A stretch of DNA of 64,000 nt from Sulfitobacter sp. S223 (GTDB taxonomy: Bacteria; Pseudomonadota; Alphaproteobacteria; Rhodobacterales; Rhodobacteraceae), in assembly GCF_025143825.1 (NCBI RefSeq), contig NZ_CP083560.1, positions 620,001 through 684,000 on the forward strand. Reading direction: 5' to 3'. A program made the translations under genes and the position numbers. A model generated the notes under the pieces. That model was given only the letters and a program-made list of their open reading frames with translations, was not told the origin of the DNA and made no database searches. Below are positions 36,430 through 45,482 of the stretch, piece after piece. Position 1 is the first letter of the stretch; the number at the start of each line of letters is the position of its first letter.

Positions 36430-38255
36430 CACTTTTTCGGCTCTGCTTTGGGCTTGCGGCCAAAGCTACCTTTGATGTTCCCCAACAAGTCAGGCTTGTA
36501 CCCCTGACTGCGCATGATCAGGTACTGTTGGGTGAAGGTGATGGTGTTGTTCGCGATCCAGTAAACGACCAGACCGGAGGCGAAGCTGCCCAGCATGAAC
36601 ATGAATACCCAAGGCATCCAGGCAAAGATCATCTGCTGTGTCGGATCGGTGGGCGCCGGGTTCAGCTTTTGCTGCAACCACATGGAAATACCCAACAGTA
36701 GCGGCAGGATGCCGATAAACACCAACGCCATAACGCTGCCTACCTCGGGTGTGCCCCATGGCAGCAGGCCGTAGAAGTTGAAGATAGAGGTCGGGTCAGG
36801 TGCGCTTAGATCCTGAAACGGTCCGAAGAATGGTGCGTGACGCAGTTCGATCGTGACAAAAATCACTTTGTAGAGCGAGAAAAAGATCGGAATCTGAAGC
36901 AGGATAGGCAAACAGCCGGCAGCTGGATTAACCTTTTCCTTTTTGTAGAGCGCCATCATGCCTTGCTGCATTTTCTGACGATCGTCGCCTGCTTCTTCTT
37001 TCAGCTTTTCCATCTTTGGCTGAAGTTCTTTCATCTTCGCCATCGAAACGTAGGATTTGTACGCCAGCGGAAATAGCAGGGCTTTGATGAACAGCGTCAG
37101 ACCTATGATGGAAAGACCCATGTTGCCAATCAGGAGATTGAGGTGATGAAGCAGCCAAAAAATCGGCTTGGTCAGGAATGAGAACCAGCCCCAGTCGATC
37201 GCATCGATAAAGTTATAAACGCCGCCTTCTTCATAGGCCTTGAGTACATCCCATTCCTTTGCGCCAGCAAAGAATTGCGTGGTGTTGGTGATGGTCTGAC
37301 CCGGCTCAACAGTCTGCACCGGGCTAACGGCTTCTGTTTGGTAGATATCACGGCGCTCGTCATATTTGGCGACGGATTTGAACGCGGTGCCCTGAGTTGG
37401 GATCAATACGCTCATCCAGTAGTGATCGGTGAATCCGATCCAGCCGTTTTCGGTTATGTTCTGCTCCTTGGTGCGGGCTCCTGCACGTTGGTTGAACTCG
37501 AAGTCTGGCATGTCTTTCCAGTCAGTTTCGGAGTATTCACCATCGGTCATCGCAACGACACCTTCATGGAGAATGAAGAAGTTCTTCAAATCCGGGGGCA
37601 TCCCGTGACGGGCAAGAACGCCATAAGGCGCAACAGAGGCAGCGGCGCTGCCAGTATTTTCAACAGTCTGCGTGATGGTGAACATAAATTCGTCATCAAT
37701 CGCGATCTCTTTGGAGAAAATCAGTCCGGCGCCATTGTCCCATCGCAGGGTCACAGGAGAAGCGGTGCCAAGCGTGTCTCCGGACGCGAGTTCCCAAAGA
37801 GTGTTGGGGCCAGGGACTGCTGTTGGATCAACGCCTGCTGCTGCGGCCCAGCCGTGTAATGCGTACTGCGCATTTGCCTCATTCGCGGGGAAAAGAATTT
37901 CGACAATGGTCGCGTCTTCTTCAAGCGAAGTGCGGTAATCATTCAGAGACAGCTGGTCAATGCGCCCACCCAGCAGTGACAAAGAGCCACTTACGCGGGG
38001 TGTTTCAATGGTGACACGAGCTGCGTTATCAAGCGCGCTTGGCGCTGTTTCGGTGCTGACTGTTGACGTCGGATTTGCGGCGGGAACATCCGCGCTGGGC
38101 GTTGCCAACGTACCTTCGGCAGGCGTTGATTGCGACGCAACCGTGCCATCAATTGGCGTTTCAGGCTCCGGAGGTGGAAAGAGTACAAACCACACAAGGA
38201 TCACGACAAAGCTAAGCGCCGTCGCAATGATAAGGTTCTTGTTTTGATCGTCCAT
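36429..38255 (-). CDS. yidC: Membrane protein insertase YidC
   Basis: Inserts and folds inner-membrane proteins with or without SecYEG. It has 608 residues. The start at 38255 gives the standard MDDQNKNLIIATALSFVVILVW first helix; a frame extension to 38351 has no support. A long periplasmic domain (about residues 60-340) is followed by five C-terminal helices with FPLAYKSYVSMAKMKELQPK and NPAAGCLPILLQIPIFFSLYKV, read in pieces. It sits in the rpmH-rnpA-yidD neighbourhood but is separated from it by about 4 kb. Confidence 0.98.
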   Translation of the reverse strand: MDDQNKNLIIATALSFVVILVWFVLFPPPEPETPIDGTVASQSTPAEGTLATPSADVPAANPTSTVSTETAPSALDNAARVTIETPRVSGSLSLLGGRIDQLSLNDYRTSLEEDATIVEILFPANEANAQYALHGWAAAAGVDPTAVPGPNTLWELASGDTLGTASPVTLRWDNGAGLIFSKEIAIDDEFMFTITQTVENTGSAAASVAPYGVLARHGMPPDLKNFFILHEGVVAMTDGEYSETDWKDMPDFEFNQRAGARTKEQNITENGWIGFTDHYWMSVLIPTQGTAFKSVAKYDERRDIYQTEAVSPVQTVEPGQTITNTTQFFAGAKEWDVLKAYEEGGVYNFIDAIDWGWFSFLTKPIFWLLHHLNLLIGNMGLSIIGLTLFIKALLFPLAYKSYVSMAKMKELQPKMEKLKEEAGDDRQKMQQGMMALYKKEKVNPAAGCLPILLQIPIFFSLYKVIFVTIELRHAPFFGPFQDLSAPDPTSIFNFYGLLPWGTPEVGSVMALVFIGILPLLLGISMWLQQKLNPAPTDPTQQMIFAWMPWVFMFMLGSFASGLVVYWIANNTITFTQQYLIMRSQGYKPDLLGNIKGSFGRKPKAEPKK

Positions 38256-38374
38256 TGGCACCGCCACCTGATGTCTGAAAACTGTCCGGTGGGTACACAA
38301 CGGGGCGCGCCAAAGGTCAAGCGGATTCGCCGCTAGCTGCCCCTTTGTCACATAGGTTTTGGGCTAATTTCCGG

Positions 38375-39925
38375 TTATTTTCGTCTGCTCTGCATGATGA
38401 CCGGCACCTCCTGAAGCTTTGCATTGTGGGCGCTGATCCATGCAAGCGTCTGGTCAAACGGCATGGGCCGCCCGATCCCGAACCCTTGCACATGTTGGCA
38501 ACCAAGTTGTGCAAGCATCACATGCTCACCTACGGTTTCGACGCCCTCTGCAAGAGTTTCAATTTGCAGCCGCTCTGCCATAGTGAGAATTGCGCTGATC
38601 ATGCGTTGTTGCTCTGGATCGCAGTCAGCTTTCATAACAAAACTACGGTCAATCTTGATGCGGCTGACCGAGAAGCGGCGGATTGATGCGATCGAGGCGT
38701 TGCCAGTGCCGAAATCGTCTAGATCTATACGGCATCCCAGAGCGCTCAGGGCATTGATATTAGATGTAATTATGTCATCAGGGGAGCTGGCGACAACTGT
38801 TTCGAGAACCTCAACCGCAAGCCGGTCAGGCGTTAGTTCGAAGCGATCCAGATCCCATTTGATCTTTTCCAAAAGTCTCGGATTGCTCAGCTCAGTGCCT
38901 GCGAAGTTGACCCCGATCTGCGGCACGTTGACACCTGCAGTATCCCATTGTTTTAGCGCGCGAAAACTATGGTACATCATAATTTCTGCAAGCCTCTCTA
39001 GCAGGTTAGAGCTTTCAATAGCTGACAAAAAATCTGCGGGTTGCAGGACACCGCGAACCGGGTGGGTCCATCGAGCAAGTGCTTCAAATCCAGTGATACG
39101 GCCGGTGTCAGTACAAAGTTGCGGCTGGAACCAAGGCGTGATTTCGCCACCGTCCAATGCTGCCGCGACATCCTCATGCAACGCACGGCGCGTTTTGCGC
39201 TCTTGGTGCATCTGATCGGAATAGGCGCGAATGCTTGAGGCGCCCCTTGACTGAGCGCTACGTAGCGCGATGCAGGCTGCTTCAAGCCATTGCTTGCCTT
39301 GGCGCTCTGGCGCGCGGGAATGTTGGCAGAATCCAATAGTGGCATCCACATACACTACCGTTCCGTCAATGGAGATTGGCGCCTCAGCACCCATCTGAAG
39401 CCTGCCCGCCATTTGAATGCAGAGTTCCAGCGAGAGTTGGCGGACGGGTGCGACACATACAGCAAAGCGGGCCTCGCCGATCTGGCCGATGACGTCGTCA
39501 TCTCGCATTGCAGCCTTGAGACGTTCGCCTATCCGTTCGACAATTGTGTCGGCAGCGGCCGACCCATATCGGTCAGTCAGATTTGCAAAATCTTCTATTT
39601 CAATGGCGTAAATGCAAGAAAGCTGACCGGTTTCTGCGGCCTCTTCAAAGGTTGCTTCGCAGCGTGCGGCCATGGCGGACCGTGGCAGCAAGCCATTGGC
39701 CGACGCTTTCGTCACCGATGACGTATGTATCCCGCCAGAAATCAGATAGGCGGCGGGAGCCAGGGCCGCGAAAACCAGAAGCGCGCCATCGCCACCGAAC
39801 CAAAATACGGCAAGTGAGAATGCAGGCACAAACGCCAGCGCAGGTGGCGCTGTCAGCAGATCAAAAAGTTGTTTCCGAAAGGCTGCAACATTGAACGCTT
39901 TACCATCTTTAGTTTTTCGTGGCAC
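38375..39925 (-). CDS. EAL-domain c-di-GMP phosphodiesterase with degenerate GGDEF domain
   Basis: Probable signalling protein of about 516 residues. Numbered from an ATG at 39982, two membrane helices lie near residues 40-85. A GGDEF domain follows whose signature reads GEARF (169-173), so no cyclase activity is expected. The EAL domain keeps FEALARW (EAL 300-302), NFAGTEL, EVLET, DDFGTG (422-427) and LAEGVET, consistent with an active phosphodiesterase. I prefer the GTG at 39925 because GGAGGG lies 6-7 nt before it, while the ATG at 39982 has no good site. It is inserted between ttcA and yidC. Confidence 0.9.
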   Translation of the reverse strand: MPRKTKDGKAFNVAAFRKQLFDLLTAPPALAFVPAFSLAVFWFGGDGALLVFAALAPAAYLISGGIHTSSVTKASANGLLPRSAMAARCEATFEEAAETGQLSCIYAIEIEDFANLTDRYGSAAADTIVERIGERLKAAMRDDDVIGQIGEARFAVCVAPVRQLSLELCIQMAGRLQMGAEAPISIDGTVVYVDATIGFCQHSRAPERQGKQWLEAACIALRSAQSRGASSIRAYSDQMHQERKTRRALHEDVAAALDGGEITPWFQPQLCTDTGRITGFEALARWTHPVRGVLQPADFLSAIESSNLLERLAEIMMYHSFRALKQWDTAGVNVPQIGVNFAGTELSNPRLLEKIKWDLDRFELTPDRLAVEVLETVVASSPDDIITSNINALSALGCRIDLDDFGTGNASIASIRRFSVSRIKIDRSFVMKADCDPEQQRMISAILTMAERLQIETLAEGVETVGEHVMLAQLGCQHVQGFGIGRPMPFDQTLAWISAHNAKLQEVPVIMQSRRK

Positions 39926-40025
39926 AGGTGTCCCTCCGATACGGACCGTATGTAGTCCGATGCTGACATCGTGGAGGAACATTGCCCGAACATGGGTTAA
40001 CGTATCGAAACTACCAAATTGAAAA

Positions 40026-40865
40026 CTATTTCAAATTTTCATTTTCTCGCATCAGACCCGCAAAATCGAACAGGTTAGGGTCCAAAAGGTGAGAAGGACG
40101 CGCATTGGTGAGTGCGCGAAACATGACCTGACGCCGTCCTGGGCTGTTGCGTTCCCATCCGTCTAGAATCGCTTTGACCTGCTGGCGTTGTAATCCATCC
40201 TGCGAACCGCACAGATCACATGGAATGATCGGGTATTTCATCGCGGTCGAGAACTTCTCGCAGTCGGTCTCGGCCACATGTGCGAGAGGGCGATAGACGA
40301 ACAGATCTCCCTCTTCGTTCAGCAGCTTGGGCGGCATCGTCGCCAGCCTACCACCGTGAAAGAGGTTCATGAAAAAGGTCTCAAGAATGTCGTCCCGGTG
40401 ATGCCCTAGGACAACGGCAGAGCACCCTTCCTCACGTGCGATCCGGTAGAGGTTGCCACGTCGCAACCGCGAGCAGAGCGCACAAAAGGTGCGGCCGGCG
40501 GGGATTTTGTCCATCACGATGGAATAGGTGTCTTGGTACTCTATTCGATGGGGTACGCCCATTCTCTCAAGAAACTCGGGCAGGACGGTTGCTGGAAACC
40601 CCGGCTGGCCTTGATCAAGATTACAGGCAAGCAACTCAACCGGTAGCAGGCCGCGCCATTTGAGCTCATGCAAGACCGCTAGAAGTGTGTAGCTGTCTTT
40701 GCCGCCTGACAGACAAACCAGCCATTTCGTGCCCGGCTCAATCATGCCGTATTGATCAAGCGCTTCGCGGGTTTGACGCACAATGCGCTTGCGTAGTTTT
40801 TTGAACTCGGTGGTTTGTGGTGCGCCTTTGAACAGCGCGTGGATGTCTTCGGGTTGATCAAGCAT
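40026..40865 (-). CDS. ttcA: tRNA 2-thiocytidine synthetase TtcA
   Basis: Thiolates cytidine 32 in certain tRNAs using ATP and an iron-sulfur cluster. It has 279 residues. The PP-loop SGGKDS is near residues 54-59; the cluster cysteines are in [10 protein letters not shown] and CDLCGSQ. The closest tRNA gene is 6 kb away and unrelated in context. It is divergent from the DUF3833 gene. Confidence 0.96.
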   Translation of the reverse strand: MLDQPEDIHALFKGAPQTTEFKKLRKRIVRQTREALDQYGMIEPGTKWLVCLSGGKDSYTLLAVLHELKWRGLLPVELLACNLDQGQPGFPATVLPEFLERMGVPHRIEYQDTYSIVMDKIPAGRTFCALCSRLRRGNLYRIAREEGCSAVVLGHHRDDILETFFMNLFHGGRLATMPPKLLNEEGDLFVYRPLAHVAETDCEKFSTAMKYPIIPCDLCGSQDGLQRQQVKAILDGWERNSPGRRQVMFRALTNARPSHLLDPNLFDFAGLMRENENLK

Positions 40866-40937
40866 GTCGTCGTCCTTTGGCGGTTGATTTTATTTATAGC
40901 ACGTTACTTCTGAACTAAAGGGCTTGGAGGAAGCGGT

Positions 40938-41471
40938 ATGCGGTTTGTATTTCTTGTGGCGACGATGATGTTGGGTGCTTGCATAGCAAAGCCCGCGCTT
41001 GACGACGAAAAGATGTCAAAAGGTGATTTCAATCTTGAGGAATATTTTGATGGTCGCGTGCTGGCAAAAGGACAGTTTCAGGACGTGTTCGGCACGGTCC
41101 GGCGGCGGTTCGACGTCGTCGTAACGGGAACTTGGGATGGGACCACACTGAAACTGGTAGAGGATTTCACCTACGCTGAAGGCACTACCGAACAGCGGAT
41201 CTGGTACCTGAAAAAGACTGGCCCCAGGGTGGCAGACCAGACTTGGACTGGTTCTGCAGGCGGCGTCATTGGCACAGCCAAGGGTGAAGAACGTGGCGAT
41301 ACATTCAACTGGACCTACCGCATCGATCTGCCCGTGCCAGAAGGCTCGCTGCGGGTGAGTTTCAACGACTGGATGTGGGATATGGGCGGGGGTCGTGTGC
41401 TCAACCGCGCCTATATGAAGAAATTTGGTGCTGACATTGGCGAAGTGATCATCACATTTGAAAAGCAGTAA
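40938..41471 (+). CDS. DUF3833 lipoprotein
   Basis: Predicted outer- or inner-membrane lipoprotein of 177 residues. A short signal (RFVFLVATMML) ends in the lipobox LGAC with Cys15. The body has the DUF3833 pattern (FNLEEYFDGRVLAKGQFQDVFG, TWTGSAGGVIG and a late FNDWMWDMGGGRVLNRAYMKKFG), read in pieces. The function of the family is unknown. It is the only + strand gene in the rpmH-to-sixA run. Confidence 0.9.
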   Translation: MRFVFLVATMMLGACIAKPALDDEKMSKGDFNLEEYFDGRVLAKGQFQDVFGTVRRRFDVVVTGTWDGTTLKLVEDFTYAEGTTEQRIWYLKKTGPRVADQTWTGSAGGVIGTAKGEERGDTFNWTYRIDLPVPEGSLRVSFNDWMWDMGGGRVLNRAYMKKFGADIGEVIITFEKQ

Positions 41472-41472
41472 G

Positions 41473-42165
41473 CTAGTCGTTCGGGCTGAATGCCTGCTCG
41501 GAAAGGGTAATGCCCTCCGGCAATGATATACGGGCAGCATGGGTGCCCTTGGTTGTTTCGAATATCACGTCAGCCTGCGTCGCACTTTGTGTAGACACGG
41601 CTAGCAACGCGCGTACGCTCTTAGCGATTTGCACCGGAGCGCTCCATCTGGCGTCTGTCAGATAGAGGGTTTTATCGTCACGCTCGGATAGGTGGCCGTT
41701 GCCGTCAGTGTCCTGCTCTATCACAACCATGATTTGCCCCAGTTTCTGATCAGTATCGGCTGAGGCTAAAATTAGATCGCGGGTTTCGATTATCAGGCGA
41801 TCCGTTTGCGCAAAAAGCCAGCGGTTGGTCTGTCCTTCGATATCAACAATCCGAAAGTTGACCAAAGCGTTGTTGGTTTGTCGGCCATAGCCTTGATCGC
41901 TGTCAGTTTGCTCCAGATACAATGGCAGAGCATAGGGCTGCGATCCGTTTGGTATCTGCGGAACGCCGAAACGAAGGGGATGCGCGGATGTGCTGGCCTT
42001 TTGAGGCGCCATCAGCGCGACGGCGGTGGATTCTTTGGGGGCAAAGCGGGCCTCACGGAAATCACGGCTCAATTGCCAGCCGATCAAGAAGAGCAATGTC
42101 AGAACTGCGAAACCGATGGCGATGGCATTGAAGCGCCAGACCCATTTGAAAAATCCGGTATCCAC
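41473..42165 (-). CDS. Single-span membrane-anchored protein of unknown function
   Basis: Not recognised. The 230 residues comprise a short cytoplasmic start, one helix (about residues 12-33, AIAIGFAVLTLLFLIGW) and a periplasmic domain rich in beta-type segments with DTDGNGHLSERDD, which resembles a single calcium-binding loop (DxDGNGxLxxxD). It follows yidD by 2 bp, so it is co-transcribed with rpmH-rnpA-yidD. Its stop is 1 bp from the DUF3833 stop (convergent). Confidence 0.82.
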   Translation of the reverse strand: MDTGFFKWVWRFNAIAIGFAVLTLLFLIGWQLSRDFREARFAPKESTAVALMAPQKASTSAHPLRFGVPQIPNGSQPYALPLYLEQTDSDQGYGRQTNNALVNFRIVDIEGQTNRWLFAQTDRLIIETRDLILASADTDQKLGQIMVVIEQDTDGNGHLSERDDKTLYLTDARWSAPVQIAKSVRALLAVSTQSATQADVIFETTKGTHAARISLPEGITLSEQAFSPND

Positions 42166-42167
42166 TA

Positions 42168-42395
42168 TCAGTCCTTCTCTGGAACAGGATCATAGCCGTC
42201 GCCGCCAAACGGGTGGCAGCGCCCGATGCGGCGGGCGGCAAGCCAGCTGCCTTTGATCGGTCCGTGCTTTTCTAGCGCTTCAAGAGCGTAGGCCGAACAG
42301 GTTGGTTGGTAGCGGCAATTGAACCCGACCCACGGGCTGAAAACAAGTCTGTACGCGCGAATAGGCAAAGCGATGATTCGAACCAGAACCGTCAT
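42168..42395 (-). CDS. yidD: Membrane protein insertion efficiency factor YidD
   Basis: Small amphipathic protein thought to help YidC. It has 75 residues with the family core [31 protein letters not shown] and [17 protein letters not shown], read in pieces; three cysteines are conserved. Overlaps rnpA by 4 bp. Confidence 0.97.
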   Translation of the reverse strand: MTVLVRIIALPIRAYRLVFSPWVGFNCRYQPTCSAYALEALEKHGPIKGSWLAARRIGRCHPFGGDGYDPVPEKD

Positions 42396-42811
42396 TTTTT
42401 CGGGCCATGCAGTATAGCCAATGCCTTGTGCAGATCATCTAGTAATCGGGAGAAGGGCAGGGCGGCAGTGGCACCATTACGCCCGATCAGGACATAGTCG
42501 TGGCCAACGCGCCCCTCGGTTGGCAGTACTGCACGCGCAATTTCGCGCAGGCGGCGTTTGGCGCGGTTGCGCGCGACAGCATTGCCGACTTTCTTGGAAC
42601 AAGTGTATCCGATGCGTATGCCTTCGGCATCGCCATCGGGGCGACGCAGCATTTGCAGGACAAAACCGGACATCGCAACGCGTTTGCCCCGAGCCGCGCG
42701 CTGAAAGTCACGCCGTTGGGTCAATACGGTAAGAGATGGGCATGACAAAACCGCCGGAGACGTTGCCCCGTTGGCGGTTGTGCCAATCAGGTCGGTCTCC
42801 GGCGGTGTCAT
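42392..42811 (-). CDS. rnpA: Ribonuclease P protein component
   Basis: Protein part of RNase P, which matures tRNA 5' ends. It has 139 residues with the RNR-like motif [22 protein letters not shown] (in pieces) and an N-terminal [15 protein letters not shown]. It follows rpmH by 22 bp, the classical pair. Confidence 0.97.
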   Translation of the reverse strand: MTPPETDLIGTTANGATSPAVLSCPSLTVLTQRRDFQRAARGKRVAMSGFVLQMLRRPDGDAEGIRIGYTCSKKVGNAVARNRAKRRLREIARAVLPTEGRVGHDYVLIGRNGATAALPFSRLLDDLHKALAILHGPKK

Positions 42812-42833
42812 AGCGTTAAGGCTTGGGCGCGAA

Positions 42834-42968
42834 TTACGCGCTCAGCTCTTTCCGGCCCTGTGCGCGGCGCGCATTAATGATCTTACGGCCGGCTTTTGTT
42901 GCCATGCGCGCACGAAAACCGTGGCGGCGCTTACGAACGAGGTTCGAAGGTTGGTAGGTGCGCTTCAT
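42834..42968 (-). CDS. rpmH: 50S ribosomal protein L34
   Basis: Forty-four residues, translated by hand: [20 protein letters not shown], then [20 protein letters not shown] and ELSA, with the stop at 42834. Very basic, with the expected L34 sequence throughout. It heads the rpmH-rnpA-yidD operon and has a good promoter about 70 bp upstream. Confidence 0.98.
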   Translation of the reverse strand: MKRTYQPSNLVRKRRHGFRARMATKAGRKIINARRAQGRKELSA

Positions 42969-43035
42969 CGCTCCGTCTCCATCTAGTATAAGCTGCGCGC
43001 TGCGGATTCGCGGCGACGCGTCAATTCAGACCCGT

Positions 43036-43064
43036 CCTCTAAAGGGCTGCGCGCCCCAAGTCAA
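43036..43064 (-). promoter_or_regulatory. Promoter candidate for rpmH-rnpA-yidD
   Basis: On the minus strand: TTGACT, 17-bp spacer, TAGAGG. Leader of about 60 nt before the rpmH ATG. Confidence 0.6.
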
Positions 43065-43259
43065 ACCCTGCTGGGCGGGAAAACGTCTTGATCTGCAATA
43101 AATATGCTTTGACGGGGCGTGAAATGTTTCAATCCAGCGTATTAGGGCGCAAAGAGGCCCACAATTCAACACGTGTGATCAAGCAAGCGTGAGCGGGCTG
43201 TCTAACTGCGGCGCAAGAGCGCATCTAGGATGTCAGACAGCCGCCTTGGAGCAGGAAAG

Positions 43260-44003
43260 ATGACAATGACTAGCCAGATTGATGCGAAAAAGTCCCCGAT
43301 TGCGCGGTTCGGCCCGTTTGTGGTGATCGTGCTGGTCGCTGCGCTTGGCGCATTCTTATTGCGCGACTATCTCAGCTTCGAGGTATTGCGCGATAATCGC
43401 GAGGCGTTGATTGCGTTTCGGGACAATCATCTGATCTTAACCGTACTGGGTTTTCTGATAGCGTATGTGCTGATCGTGACCTTTTCATTGCCCGGTGCAA
43501 CGATTGCTACGCTCACTGGTGGATTTCTGTTCGGAACTGCTGCGGGCTCCGCGCTCAATGTGGCTGCGGCTACATCAGGTGCTACGCTGATCTTTCTAGC
43601 GGCGCGTATGGGGCTTGGAGAGAGGCTCAAGGCGCGCTTGGATGCATCCGACGGAATCGTGTCGCGGATCAAGAAAGGCTTGGACGAAAATCAGTGGTCG
43701 ATGCTGTTCTTTATCCGTCTGGTTCCCGCCGTTCCCTTCTTTGTTGCCAACCTGATCCCGGCGTTCTTGGGTGTGCCGCTGACTAGGTTTGTTGTTTCTA
43801 CGTTTTTGGGAATTATCCCAGGTTCGCTTGTTTACACCTCGGTTGGCGCAGGCCTTGGGGAAGTTTTTGCGCGTGGAGAGACTCCAAACCTTGGAATCAT
43901 ATTCGAGCCACATATTCTGTTTCCAATCCTTGGGCTGTGCGCATTGTCGTTGCTGCCCGTTCTCATCAAGGCCGTCACCGGTAAAAAGGACCTACTGAAA
44001 TGA
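43260..44003 (+). CDS. TVP38/TMEM64 (VTT domain) membrane protein
   Basis: DedA-related inner-membrane protein of 247 residues with about six spans. The VTT domain is seen in FSLPGATIATLTGGFLFGTAAG and later FIRLVPAVPFFVANLIPAFLGVP, read in pieces, including the conserved Arg and Pro positions. I chose ATG 43260 because AGGAAAG sits right before it; ATG 43230 or 43266 are possible. It overlaps the following reductase by 4 bp, a pairing known in many bacteria. Possible role in lipid scrambling or stress resistance is inference. Confidence 0.9.
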   Translation: MTMTSQIDAKKSPIARFGPFVVIVLVAALGAFLLRDYLSFEVLRDNREALIAFRDNHLILTVLGFLIAYVLIVTFSLPGATIATLTGGFLFGTAAGSALNVAAATSGATLIFLAARMGLGERLKARLDASDGIVSRIKKGLDENQWSMLFFIRLVPAVPFFVANLIPAFLGVPLTRFVVSTFLGIIPGSLVYTSVGAGLGEVFARGETPNLGIIFEPHILFPILGLCALSLLPVLIKAVTGKKDLLK

Positions 44004-45418
44004 AACGTATCAAAACAGACATTCTCATTATTGGTGCGGGTTCAGGCGGGCTTTCTGTCGCAGCGGGCGCCGCGCAGATGGGGGCGGACGTCGTGCTTCT
44101 CGAAGGGCATAAGATGGGGGGGGATTGTCTCAATTATGGGTGTGTTCCTTCCAAGGCGCTAATTGCGACGGGCAAGGCGGCGTATTCGCAGCGCAACAGC
44201 GCGCAATACGGCGTAGCTGATGCAGCAGGGGATGTGGATTATGCTGCTGCGAAGGATCATGTGGCAGATGTGATTGCGACAATTGCGCCCGTGGACAGTC
44301 AGGAACGGTTCGAGGGGTTCGGGATCAATGTGATCCGCGAATTTGGTCGTTTTATTTCAAAAGACGAAGTTCAAGCCGGTGACACCGTTATCAAAGCAAG
44401 ACGGATTGTGATCGCTACAGGGTCGTCGCCTTTGGTGCCGCCGATTCCCGGTTTGGACAAAGTGCCGTTTGAAACAAACGAGACGTTATTCGATCTTCGT
44501 GAAAAGCCCGATCATCTGATTATCATCGGGGGCGGACCAATCGGAATGGAGATGGCGCAGGCCCACATCCGGATGGGCTGCAAGGTTACCGTGATTGAAG
44601 GTGCAAAAGCGTTGGGCAAAGATGATCCCGAGTTGGCTGAAGTTGTATTGAACTCACTCAAAGGCGAGGGCGTAGAGATCGCCGAGGATGCGGTTGCCGC
44701 AGAAATCCGGGGGCAAGCGGGGGCAATCGAGATAGAGACCAAGGACGGGCGTCTTTTCAAGGGAACCCATCTGCTGATGGCTGTTGGACGGCGGGCCAAC
44801 ACCGACAAGCTTGATCTGGAAGCCGGTGGGGTAAAACCTTCGCGCAATGGCATCGAAGTGGACGATAGCTTGCGCTCAAGCAACCGCCGCGTCTATGCGA
44901 TTGGCGATGTTGCAGGTGGTCTGCAATTCACCCACGTAGCTGGATACCATGCCGGTGTTATTATCCGCTCTATGCTGTTCGGGCTGCCGTCAAAGGCCAA
45001 AACATCCCACATCCCTTGGGCAACTTATACAGACCCTGAATTGGCGCAGGTCGGGATGACAGAGGCGGAGGCGCGTGAGAACCATGGAGAGGCGTTGGAA
45101 GTTGTGAGGTTTCACTACAACCACAATGATCGTGCGATTGCTGAGAGAAAAACAAAAGGTTTTATTAAGGTGATGGTCGTTAAAGGCCGACCTGTTGGGG
45201 CCTCTATCGTTGGGTATCAGGCAGGGGAGCTGATCAATCTTTGGGCGTTGGCGCTGGCCAATAAGATGAAGATGAGCCAGATTGCCGCTATGGTTGCCCC
45301 TTATCCCACGATTGGCGAGATCAACAAGCGCGCAGCAGGCGCGTATTTCAGCCCACGGCTGTTCGAAAGCGATCTTGTTAAACGTGTTGTAGGGTTTGTG
45401 CAGCGGTTCGTACCGTGA
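44000..45418 (+). CDS. FAD-dependent pyridine nucleotide-disulfide oxidoreductase (mercuric reductase/lipoamide dehydrogenase-like)
   Basis: Flavoprotein of 472 residues. It has an N-terminal FAD-binding GAGSGGLSVAAGAA and the redox-active pair C43-C48 in CLNYGCVPSK. An NAD(P)-binding GGGPIGMEMA lies near residue 177 and the second FAD motif is VYAIGDVAGG. The C-terminal dimer domain lacks the usual catalytic HPxxxE and instead reads APYPTIGEI. There is no N-terminal HMA domain and no mer genes nearby, so real mercury reduction is doubtful. Coupled to the TVP38 gene. Confidence 0.9.
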   Translation: MKRIKTDILIIGAGSGGLSVAAGAAQMGADVVLLEGHKMGGDCLNYGCVPSKALIATGKAAYSQRNSAQYGVADAAGDVDYAAAKDHVADVIATIAPVDSQERFEGFGINVIREFGRFISKDEVQAGDTVIKARRIVIATGSSPLVPPIPGLDKVPFETNETLFDLREKPDHLIIIGGGPIGMEMAQAHIRMGCKVTVIEGAKALGKDDPELAEVVLNSLKGEGVEIAEDAVAAEIRGQAGAIEIETKDGRLFKGTHLLMAVGRRANTDKLDLEAGGVKPSRNGIEVDDSLRSSNRRVYAIGDVAGGLQFTHVAGYHAGVIIRSMLFGLPSKAKTSHIPWATYTDPELAQVGMTEAEARENHGEALEVVRFHYNHNDRAIAERKTKGFIKVMVVKGRPVGASIVGYQAGELINLWALALANKMKMSQIAAMVAPYPTIGEINKRAAGAYFSPRLFESDLVKRVVGFVQRFVP

Positions 45419-45482
45419 CAGCAGTGACGCGCGTCTGCGACGGCGCCCCACCCGCCGTCCCGAAGTGATCAAAGGCCTTGCA

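Noticed and set aside
42834-43259. Replication origin near rpmH
   Set aside because: rpmH-rnpA is beside oriC in some bacteria, but I saw no cluster of TTATCCACA-type DnaA boxes and no dnaA or dnaN gene.
44000-45418. Mercury resistance gene merA
   Set aside because: No N-terminal metal domain and no mer genes around; the Cys pair is common to all disulfide reductases.
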